DNA from: Candidatus Gastranaerophilales bacterium
GTDB taxonomy: Bacteria; Cyanobacteriota; Vampirovibrionia; Gastranaerophilales; Gastranaerophilaceae
Length of the DNA stretch: 6,534 nt
Assembly (NCBI GenBank): GCA_944326495.1
Contig: CALVEE010000105.1
Location: forward strand, 1 to 6,534
Direction of reading: 5' to 3'
Shown here: in pieces, positions 1-6,242 of the stretch
Position numbering within the stretch: the first letter of the stretch is position 1
Layout: the number at the start of each line of letters is the position of its first letter
Program-made: the position numbers and the translations under genes
Notes under the pieces: generated by a model
What the model was told of the DNA's origin: nothing
Database searches by the model: none
Seen by the model: the letters and a program-made list of their open reading frames with translations, nothing else

Positions 1-9
1 TCGCCTTTT

Positions 10-18
10 TGGTATAAT
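10..18 (+). promoter_or_regulatory. Extended -10 promoter element of the acetyltransferase gene
   Basis: The bases TGGTATAAT form a perfect extended -10 element (TG, one base, then TATAAT at 13-18). Transcription should start near 24-26, leaving a leader of only about 11-13 nt before the ATG at 37. The -35 region would fall outside the left edge, so it cannot be judged; extended -10 promoters often tolerate a poor -35. Confidence 0.65.
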
Positions 19-27
19 AAAAGCTAT

Positions 28-32
28 GGAGG
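28..32 (+). promoter_or_regulatory. Ribosome binding site of the acetyltransferase gene
   Basis: GGAGG, followed by further G residues, lies 4 nt before the ATG at 37. This fixes the first methionine as the start: the next in-frame ATG, at 55, has no comparable purine-rich site in front of it. Confidence 0.7.
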
Positions 33-36
33 GGTT

Positions 37-588
37 ATGGAAGAGTATAAAAAAATGATTGCGGGAAAAGATTATTACCCAATGACTGAATATTTAATTA
101 GTCTAAGAGACCGAACCAGAGCTTTGATTACTGAATTTAATCAAGAAAAGGAAGAGAAGAAAAGAGAAGAAATCTTGAAATCTGTAGTTGGAAAAATGGG
201 CGGGGGGTGTTATATTACGCCTAATGTATTTTTTGATTACGGCTGTAATACAGAATTAGGGGATAATGTCTATTTTAACGCAAATTGTGTTATTCTGGAC
301 TGCGCGAAAGTCTCTATCGGAAGTAATACTTTTGTTGGGCCTAATGTACAATTTTATACGCCTATTCATCCGCTGGATTATAAAACCAGAAATACTTTTG
401 TAGAAGCTGCAAAACCGATTTCTGTAGGCAAAAACTGCTGGCTGGGAGGGAGTGTAATTATACTTCCGGGAGTTAATATAGGTGACGGTTGTGTGATAGG
501 CGCCGGTGCTGTAGTAACAAAGGATATTCCGGAGAATTCTTTAGCAGTAGGAAATCCTGCAAAGGTTATAAGGAAAATAGAACAATAA
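37..588 (+). CDS. Sugar O-acetyltransferase, maltose/galactoside acetyltransferase type (left-handed beta-helix)
   Basis: Predicted cytoplasmic enzyme that moves an acetyl group from acetyl-CoA to a hydroxyl of a sugar such as maltose, glucose or a galactoside. Its 183 residues match the usual length of the Maa/LacA/NodL group. Residues 1-55 look like the N-terminal Mac domain (KKMIAGKDYYP, then a charged helix ending in FNQE). From about 57 on, hexapeptide repeats of a left-handed beta-helix follow (IGSNTFVGPNV, then ISVGKNCWLGGSV, then VNIGDGCVIGAGAVV). H111 in YTPIHPLD sits where the catalytic histidine of this family lies. The end, VTKDIPENSLAVGNPAKVIR, is the typical closing motif. The family is known to be trimeric with acetyl-CoA bound between subunits. 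The gene stands alone and converges on the GH13 operon; the shared sugar theme may be coincidence. The acceptor cannot be told from sequence. A serine acetyltransferase or a Vat-type enzyme is less likely because of the Mac domain. Confidence 0.9.
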   Translation: MEEYKKMIAGKDYYPMTEYLISLRDRTRALITEFNQEKEEKKREEILKSVVGKMGGGCYITPNVFFDYGCNTELGDNVYFNANCVILDCAKVSIGSNTFVGPNVQFYTPIHPLDYKTRNTFVEAAKPISVGKNCWLGGSVIILPGVNIGDGCVIGAGAVVTKDIPENSLAVGNPAKVIRKIEQ

Positions 589-589
589 T

Positions 590-623
590 AAAATAACCGG
601 CTTTTCAGACCGGTTATTTTTTT
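590..623. terminator. Bidirectional rho-independent terminator
   Basis: AATAACCGG with flanking A (590-600) pairs perfectly with its reverse complement at 610-620, giving an 11-bp stem with a 9-nt loop. Seven T residues (617-623) follow on the plus strand, overlapping the stem end. On the minus strand the stem is followed by TTATTATTG-like T-rich sequence. It lies 1 nt after the acetyltransferase stop codon and 18 nt past the GH13 stop, so it probably serves both convergent units. Confidence 0.85.
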
Positions 624-641
624 GTTTATTTAATGTCTGCC

Positions 642-2444
642 TTAATCTTTAACTTTTTGTTTGTAAACATGTCCTTTTCTGTCTTTTTCTATATTTGGTG
701 TATCAATTTCAAATACATAAGCATCATTTGGCGCTAAATTTAGTTTTAATTCATTAGCGCTTACCTGAAATTCGCTCTTTTCACCGTATTCAGGAACCAT
801 ATTCTTGAGTTTTTGGTTTTCTTTTAATCCTGGAATTTCAATAATTCCGGCAGCATTTCTATTAGGGTTCTTATTTGCAACAACAAGGATAGTTCTGCCG
901 TTATTGTGTCTTGCATATGTTATTATCTGGTCATTTTCATCATTACGCTTATTCAATTCAATAAAACAGCTTTCAGGATTAGCAAGAACATCAAGATTTT
1001 CCTGTCTCATCTTGAGTGTACCTTCCATAACACGTCTTATATCAGGAGAATTTCCTCCGGGCTGCCTTGATAAATTGAACAGAGCCAGTCTGTATCTGTG
1101 TTCGTTCATATCATATTTTGGAGAATAACTCCTTGTATCAAGGTCATATTTTTCAGTCCAGGTTTCGGTGTTATCAGTATCTCTGTATTTGTAGTCATAA
1201 TAATCACCGGTTTGGAAGCCGTCTATAAAATACGGATTACACATAGGAATAGTTGACTGCAGTATTGTTGTCATTTTGCAGAAGTTTTCTCCGCCATGTA
1301 TCATAGAGGAGCTGTCATCGTGTGTAAGGAATGAGCCGATAACACTCTTTCCGGCAGGAAGTTTGTGTGATAAATCAAGATTAAACTTCACATAATCAAT
1401 AAATTCTTGTGAGCCCCAGTCCTGAAAAATATGATATTGACCGTAGTACTCATCAAATCCTGCTTTTAAAAGCTGCTCCGGTCTGTCATAAGGCATATTA
1501 ATCATCGGAGAGGCGCATTCATAAGTATAGCTTTCTGCAAGCCATCCGAATTCGGGATCTCTTTTGTGTGAGTGTTTAATTAAAATATCCCAGAATTCAG
1601 GCGGTTTAGCTCTGGCAACATCTGCTCTTATGCCGTCTATACCTAAATCAATACAAGCATCTACGAATTGTTTATGCATCTCTAATAATTTAGGGTTTAA
1701 TGTCCTTTGTGATTCATCAGCCCACGGCTCAAACATACGGATATCAGTCCAGCCCTGCGGTGTTTTGTCTTCACCGTTTCTGCCGTAAGCCATTAAAGCA
1801 GGCTCTGCTTCAAACATATCAACAGAGGCACAGCTCGGAAGGTCAAGCATTACTCTTATTCCCCTTTTGTGGCATTCATCAATAAACGCCTTAAACTGTT
1901 CATCCGGTGTTCTCTTGTCATTTTTATCTATTAACATAGGGTCAATTGCAAGGTGGCCGTCTTCGGTTACATATTTTGCCGGAGCATATATTGAACCTGC
2001 TGTACCCTGTGCATTTTTTCTTCCCGGAGGATGAATAGGAAGAATATGTATTGTGTTTATTCCATCGTCTTTTAATTCATCAAGTCTGGTGATTGCGCTC
2101 AAGAAAGTTCCGTTCTTTTCACCGTCCTTTAATGTAATCTTGTCATCACCGTTTAAATCTTTTGCCGTGAAAGTTCTTGGAACGATTGCCATCATTACTG
2201 ATTCATTATTCTGTATCATTGTTTTCAGGTTATTTTTATATGGCTGAATAGTATTTGATGATAAATCAACTTTCTTTACTTCTTTTACGTTTGCAGAATT
2301 AATCAGCGCAAGATTTTGCAAGTACTTATCAGTAACATTTTTGTCATGCGTATTCTCTTCTGCTCTGTCCTGCTTAAGCGGCGGCTGCACGTAGCTGTTT
2401 GCTGCTCTGAAATTTGTAGATGTAATGTTAGATATTCTTATCAT
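642..2444 (-). CDS. GH13 alpha-amylase-family enzyme with GlgE-like features
   Basis: A 600-residue (beta/alpha)8-barrel enzyme expected to cleave or transfer alpha-glucosidic bonds. The barrel runs from about 84 (MMAIVPRTF) to 480, and a beta-rich domain C from about 490 to 580. Catalytic signatures are present: region I around D201 (VMLDLPSCAS); region II GIRADVARAK with invariant R273 and nucleophile D275; region III WLAES with acid/base E304; region IV LTHDD with H375 and D376. Region I lacks the usual Asn-His pair. LPIHPPGRKN (135-144) and KPPEFW after the nucleophile (280-285) recall GlgE maltosyltransferases, but the full GlgE N-terminal domain is absent and region IV has a classical HD. 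A metal-loop-like stretch, DLNGDDKITLKD, lies at 96-107. Residues 1-80 are polar and probably disordered, with no signal peptide, so the protein looks cytoplasmic unless its leader targets it. It is the last gene of the operon, overlapping the previous gene by 17 nt, with AGGTG 4 nt before its ATG. Family call sure; substrate and whether hydrolase or transferase unknown. Confidence 0.88.
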   Translation of the reverse strand: MIRISNITSTNFRAANSYVQPPLKQDRAEENTHDKNVTDKYLQNLALINSANVKEVKKVDLSSNTIQPYKNNLKTMIQNNESVMMAIVPRTFTAKDLNGDDKITLKDGEKNGTFLSAITRLDELKDDGINTIHILPIHPPGRKNAQGTAGSIYAPAKYVTEDGHLAIDPMLIDKNDKRTPDEQFKAFIDECHKRGIRVMLDLPSCASVDMFEAEPALMAYGRNGEDKTPQGWTDIRMFEPWADESQRTLNPKLLEMHKQFVDACIDLGIDGIRADVARAKPPEFWDILIKHSHKRDPEFGWLAESYTYECASPMINMPYDRPEQLLKAGFDEYYGQYHIFQDWGSQEFIDYVKFNLDLSHKLPAGKSVIGSFLTHDDSSSMIHGGENFCKMTTILQSTIPMCNPYFIDGFQTGDYYDYKYRDTDNTETWTEKYDLDTRSYSPKYDMNEHRYRLALFNLSRQPGGNSPDIRRVMEGTLKMRQENLDVLANPESCFIELNKRNDENDQIITYARHNNGRTILVVANKNPNRNAAGIIEIPGLKENQKLKNMVPEYGEKSEFQVSANELKLNLAPNDAYVFEIDTPNIEKDRKGHVYKQKVKD

Positions 2445-4989
2445 CGTTCACCTGCTTCTTTAAATTATGGGGGTTTTTTATTTTTCCGAAACAAACTTGT
2501 GCAAGAAGTGTTACACCGAGAACTGTTCCCAAGATTGAAGCTGCAACTCTTGCCCATCTGTGGTTGCTGTATCTTCTATCTGATGCTTTTTGTATAAAAT
2601 CAACCGGATCTTGTGCAACAAGGTCAAACATAGCTTTTCTTGTTTTGGTATCAGGAGAATACTGTTTTAAGGCATTGCCGTCAAGTATGTGCCCCGGTTT
2701 TGTAAAGTCTATGGAGTTGTTGCCCATTATGTTTCTAAACCTTGTAATGTAGCACTCAAGTCTTTCTTTAACACTGCCGTTTTTAAGGCCTTCTGTTTCT
2801 TTTAAAGCCTTTTTAGTTGCGTCAGTAAGTTTTCCTTTTGCTTTTATATTATTTCTTATTTTAGCTTCATTTCCTTCGCTGTCCCAGATTTTATCTACTA
2901 AATCCTTATAGAATTCGGCATTAAATTCTGTATCAAGCTTGAGTGTGTGTTCGGGGTTTCCGGCTCCGAGTAAAACTTTTTTACCTGTTTCCAGTAATTT
3001 TTTGTCATATTCTCCGGCCGGTATTTCACGTTTGTAAATGTCCATTGTATGCATCATTCTGTACAATGAGTTTTTTGCACCCTGATATCTTTCAACAATA
3101 TTGGTTATAGTGTTCTTTTTAGATGAGCCGACGCCTTTAGCGTTAGCTTTTGCATGTTCAACCCCTGCCTTTGAAAGAGTATTATCTGCATTAAGACCGT
3201 CTAGAAGGTCAAACAATTCTCCTTTTGTACTAAGCGAATTATCAAAGTCGCCTTTTACAAGCATATCAACTGTATTTTTAAATCTGCCGGTCTCATTAAG
3301 GCGTATAGCTGTATTGTTGTAATTGTTTTCAATTGCCGTAATCAAGTCTTTTAAATGAGAGCTGTCGGTCGTTTTGCCGTTAAGCTTCATTTCCATATCG
3401 ACAAGAGATTTGCCAAGCTTGTTCATTGCTTTTTCATACTTAGCTTCATCTTTAGCAAGCTCTGTAAATTTTTTGTCTAAAAATTCTCTTGCAAATTCTC
3501 TTGATTCTCTAAGCGGTTTTAAGTCTTTATATTTAACTTCTAATACGTCAAGAAGTGTTCTTTCAAAGTTTGCATAAGAGCGTGCAAGAACTGTTTCCGG
3601 AGCATATCCGATTTTGAAAACTTTGTTCTTATCAAGCACTTTAGCATTTGCCTTGAATTCACCCATAACTTTTGCAAGGTCTGTAATATCTTTTATATCT
3701 GCCTCTGTTACAAGCCTTGAAGGTGTCTGCTGAATTTTTTTAGAAATTTTTTCAATTAGATTATTTCTGACAGATTTTAAGTAGGCCTGTGAGTCAGCCG
3801 GTTCTTTAGCTATTTTGCTGTCGAAGAATTCTTTAAGTTTTCCTTTGATGTTGTGTAATTCGTCTACAGAGACTCTTTCATTACCCTTAAATATTTCTTT
3901 AAGCTCATCTTGAGATAAGTCAAAGACTTTCTCCATTGTTTTTCTATTTTGCATCGGAAGTCCGGCTTTTATCATATAAGAAATTTCTTCTGCAGATTTT
4001 TCATTAAGAACAAAAGCTTTCTTTTCATTAATCAATATATTAGTTAAATCTGCTTTAATACCTTCTTGGGCATAGGAGTCAAGGTCTTTAGAGAGAAGCT
4101 GTACAAGGTTATCAAATTCTGCTTTAGGAAGTTCTTTATCCTTATAATTGCTTAAGAGTTTTGCAGCTTCTTTTCCAAGTTTATTATCATTGACATCTGC
4201 AAGTTTTGTTGACATTTTGGCAGTTCTATCCAGAAGCTTTGTTATGCTTGAATTATGTTCATAATTTCTTGCTTTTTCAAGAGCCGGGGCAATTAGTTTT
4301 TCTAAGCCGCAGCAGATAAGTGCTGTCATAACAGGAGTAGCAAAGCCGGCTGTCATCATCCAGAGAGTATTATTCTGGGTTGCAATTTTTCTCATCTGTT
4401 CTTTAGTAAGCTCATCACGGTTCTTAAGCCCTCTCGGGATACCCATTCTATCTCCGATGATTTCAAGATTTTCACCGGGATATTCACCTCTGTACATATC
4501 AAATGGTATATAGTTGCTATCCTGGAATACAGATTTTTTGCGGCCTTGATCATCAATATATTCTTTACCGATAGAGAAGCCGTGTACTATTCTTGACGGT
4601 ACATTAATAAAAGCTTTAGGGAATAAAGACATTGAGGTTAAGAAAGCACCTAAGCCGACGTATTCCATAATTCTAAACATAGGATTAGTTGTTCTTGAGG
4701 CAAGATATGTAGCAATACCAATACCGCCGAGCTTTAAACCTACATCATTAAGACGGCCTGTCTGGTGGTCATTGGCTTTTCCTGCAAAACCATCTTTAAC
4801 GGCTTTCATATCATAAGCTATATCTTTAATGAAGAACTTAGGTACGGATAATACAGTATCGTGTACTAAATGACCTTGCGGCGGAAGCGGCTTAAGGCAG
4901 TTATCAGTTTTAACAGATCCTTTTGCATCCTTATAAGGTCTGTGAGACTTAGTATTTTCTATATTTGCTTGAACCGGATTTATTGCCAT
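2428..4989 (-). CDS. Large membrane protein of unknown function with a long helical domain (853 aa)
   Basis: I do not recognise a family. A short polar leader (MAINPVQANI) is followed by two hydrophobic segments near 83-100 and 106-127, a polar linker (about 130-205), and a third segment near 208-237 (LWMMTAGFATPVMTALI). Residues 240-810 are lysine- and glutamate-rich, predicted largely helical, with no hydrophobic stretch long enough to cross a membrane. A final hydrophobic segment lies at 812-834 (VAASILGTVLGVTLLAQV), and a charged tail ends in NDDKNI. This suggests a bundle of membrane helices holding a 570-residue soluble domain on one side. No catalytic motif, nucleotide-binding loop or signal peptidase site is visible. 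It is the middle gene: its ATG is 1 nt after the stop of the 359-residue gene, and its 3' end overlaps the GH13 start. The arrangement implies co-production with both, perhaps as a scaffold; that role is inference. That it is a real gene is very likely, given length and operon context. Confidence 0.85.
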   Translation of the reverse strand: MAINPVQANIENTKSHRPYKDAKGSVKTDNCLKPLPPQGHLVHDTVLSVPKFFIKDIAYDMKAVKDGFAGKANDHQTGRLNDVGLKLGGIGIATYLASRTTNPMFRIMEYVGLGAFLTSMSLFPKAFINVPSRIVHGFSIGKEYIDDQGRKKSVFQDSNYIPFDMYRGEYPGENLEIIGDRMGIPRGLKNRDELTKEQMRKIATQNNTLWMMTAGFATPVMTALICCGLEKLIAPALEKARNYEHNSSITKLLDRTAKMSTKLADVNDNKLGKEAAKLLSNYKDKELPKAEFDNLVQLLSKDLDSYAQEGIKADLTNILINEKKAFVLNEKSAEEISYMIKAGLPMQNRKTMEKVFDLSQDELKEIFKGNERVSVDELHNIKGKLKEFFDSKIAKEPADSQAYLKSVRNNLIEKISKKIQQTPSRLVTEADIKDITDLAKVMGEFKANAKVLDKNKVFKIGYAPETVLARSYANFERTLLDVLEVKYKDLKPLRESREFAREFLDKKFTELAKDEAKYEKAMNKLGKSLVDMEMKLNGKTTDSSHLKDLITAIENNYNNTAIRLNETGRFKNTVDMLVKGDFDNSLSTKGELFDLLDGLNADNTLSKAGVEHAKANAKGVGSSKKNTITNIVERYQGAKNSLYRMMHTMDIYKREIPAGEYDKKLLETGKKVLLGAGNPEHTLKLDTEFNAEFYKDLVDKIWDSEGNEAKIRNNIKAKGKLTDATKKALKETEGLKNGSVKERLECYITRFRNIMGNNSIDFTKPGHILDGNALKQYSPDTKTRKAMFDLVAQDPVDFIQKASDRRYSNHRWARVAASILGTVLGVTLLAQVCFGKIKNPHNLKKQVNDDKNI
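2449..2453 (-). promoter_or_regulatory. Ribosome binding site of the GH13 gene, inside the upstream gene
   Basis: The minus strand reads AGGTG 4 nt before the ATG at 2444. It lies within the last codons of the 853-residue gene, whose stop is 14 nt beyond the ATG. This supports translational coupling and the choice of the first methionine; the next in-frame ATG is about 75 codons later. Confidence 0.6.
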
Positions 4990-4990
4990 A

Positions 4991-6070
4991 CTAAATCACC
5001 GTACTTTCTTTTTTATCATCTATAACATCTTTATTTGCAGCTTTACCCATTTTGCGCGCTTTATATATTACATTAGCAGTACTTCCGACTGTTAGTGCTG
5101 CAGTAAACAGAAGCCAGGCTTTACCCGTATGTTTCATAAAACCAGTAGTCCCCGGCATGCCTGTCCACATTGTTTTCCAGGATTTACCAAATGATTTCCC
5201 GAAGGTTTTGGAAATATCTACAAAATTTGAGCCCATATTTTTCATACGGCTTCCCATTTTAGAGAAGAAATTTTCGCCAGGTTTTGCAATGTGGCGTTTT
5301 CTATTTTTTATTGCATCAAAAAAGTCAAGCCAGGAATCCTGTACTGCAAGTCCGACACCAACGCCTGCCCAGGCGTATGAAGAAAGGCTCTTTGCGGTTT
5401 TTGTCATTGAAACTATACTTTGGATAATAGGAGTTGTTTCTGTTGTTGAATCGTTCAGATTTTCACCCATGCCTAATTTTTTAGCAACCTTATCATAATA
5501 AGGCGTTCCTATATCTTTTTGGATTAAATCTTTTCTAAAGAATTCACGGCTGTCATAGACTTTCCTCTGCTGGATTTGCGGCATAATGTCAGCTGATTCG
5601 CCCGGTTTTGTCGGAAGCGGATAATAAACATGTTCTACAGGAAGCTCTAAGTCAACTCCTGTTCCCCAATAAACCGGACGTGTTACCAAATCATTTGATA
5701 AAGTCTTGAATAAACCGTAAAGAACGACCCCTAAAGCCATCTTATTGCCGTTCATGCCTGCCAGAATTTTGGATTTGGGACTTAATTTGCCAATCAGGTT
5801 AAACATCAGCATGAACATTGCGCTGCCTGCAAGGTACGGTACTATACCCATTGATAGAAATTCGTAGAAATCAGAGTTCACATCACCCTTCAAGCCTTTA
5901 ATCGGGTATTCCAAAAAAGCGTTGGAGGTTTTATGAAACTTTTGATAAACTCTTGTCTGCAAAGTGTTCGGAAGTATTCTGGATTCAGGCTTCGCCGGTT
6001 TTTCCCGGTTTTCCTCCGCCTGTGCTCCGAACTTTACGCTGCTAAATGCTGGATTTATTGCTTTAATCAT
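4991..6070 (-). CDS. Membrane protein of unknown function, first gene of the operon (359 aa)
   Basis: I do not recognise a family. The protein begins with a polar leader containing AINPAFSS and KFGAQA (about residues 4-18), then a lysine- and proline-rich stretch. Hydrophobic segments lie near 72-95 (MGIVPYLAGSAMFMLMF), 108-126, 229-246 and 316-336 (LLFTAALTVGSTANVIY). Between segments two and three is a polar region of about 100 residues. A basic, Gly/Ser/Lys-rich stretch at about 253-315, with KNMGSN and FGKSFGKSW, precedes the last segment. The tail ends DDKKESTVI. There is no cleavable signal peptide and no known enzyme motif. The start is fixed by an in-frame stop at 6107-6109 with no other ATG in between; a weak GGGG site lies 5 nt upstream. 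It opens the three-gene operon and has the same general plan as the next protein, which may be a distant relative. Best description: lineage-specific integral membrane protein; function unknown. Confidence 0.83.
   Translation of the reverse strand: MIKAINPAFSSVKFGAQAEENREKPAKPESRILPNTLQTRVYQKFHKTSNAFLEYPIKGLKGDVNSDFYEFLSMGIVPYLAGSAMFMLMFNLIGKLSPKSKILAGMNGNKMALGVVLYGLFKTLSNDLVTRPVYWGTGVDLELPVEHVYYPLPTKPGESADIMPQIQQRKVYDSREFFRKDLIQKDIGTPYYDKVAKKLGMGENLNDSTTETTPIIQSIVSMTKTAKSLSSYAWAGVGVGLAVQDSWLDFFDAIKNRKRHIAKPGENFFSKMGSRMKNMGSNFVDISKTFGKSFGKSWKTMWTGMPGTTGFMKHTGKAWLLFTAALTVGSTANVIYKARKMGKAANKDVIDDKKESTVI
4996..5000 (-). promoter_or_regulatory. Ribosome binding site of the 853-residue membrane protein gene
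   Basis: The minus strand reads GGTGA 6 nt before the ATG at 4989, overlapping the final codons of the 359-residue gene. The upstream stop TAG is separated from the ATG by a single T, so ribosomes finishing one gene can restart on the next. It supports the start at MAINPVQ. Confidence 0.55.
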
Positions 6071-6242
6071 ACGAACCCCATCTGGTCTTCTATATATTAA
6101 AAGTCCCTAAAAAATATTTTTTTGCTAGTTTTTTAGCATGTACTTAACATATTGTTACAAATGTTTTAAATAAATATAAAACACACACAATTAAATTACC
6201 AAAAACAAAAAATTTTTACAACTAATTTTTTATATTTTAATG
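6071..6242. promoter_or_regulatory. AT-rich gap: presumed operon promoter and dnaE 3' region
   Basis: This spacer separates the dnaE stop from the operon start, both on the minus strand. Between 6111 and 6240 I count about 15% G+C. It must carry the operon promoter unless the operon is read through from dnaE. Weak -10-like hexamers occur on the minus strand (TAATAT at 6099-6094, TATATA at 6096-6091), without a good -35. No GC-rich hairpin with a T-run follows dnaE; the best dyad is CTAAAAAA (6107-6114) with TTTTTTAG (6129-6136), an AT-only stem. A short CA run lies at about 6180-6189. Confidence 0.4.
6146..6165. repeat. Imperfect dyad, possible operator, upstream of the membrane-protein operon
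   Basis: AACAT (6146-6150) and ATGTT (6161-6165) flank TTGT-T-ACAA (6152-6160). With one unpaired A between the arms, the whole makes a 9-bp interrupted palindrome centred 86 nt before the operon ATG. It could be a repressor or activator site. In DNA this AT-rich a dyad of this size can arise by chance, so confidence is low. Confidence 0.25.

Noticed and set aside
805..1128. Plus-strand open frame of 107 codons
   Set aside because: Antisense shadow of the GH13 gene, whose family signatures prove the minus strand is coding.
5052..5498. Plus-strand open frame of 148 codons
   Set aside because: It lies wholly antisense to the 359-residue membrane protein gene. Its composition mirrors that gene, and it has no domain and no clear ribosome site.
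6067..6081. Four-codon minus-strand mini-ORF (Met-Gly-Phe-Val) whose TGA overlaps the operon's first ATG as ATGA
   Set aside because: It could be a coupling leader, but it has only a weak ribosome site and so short a frame arises easily by chance.
6180..6189. Short CA dinucleotide run
   Set aside because: About five units in AT-rich spacer DNA; too short to call a functional repeat.
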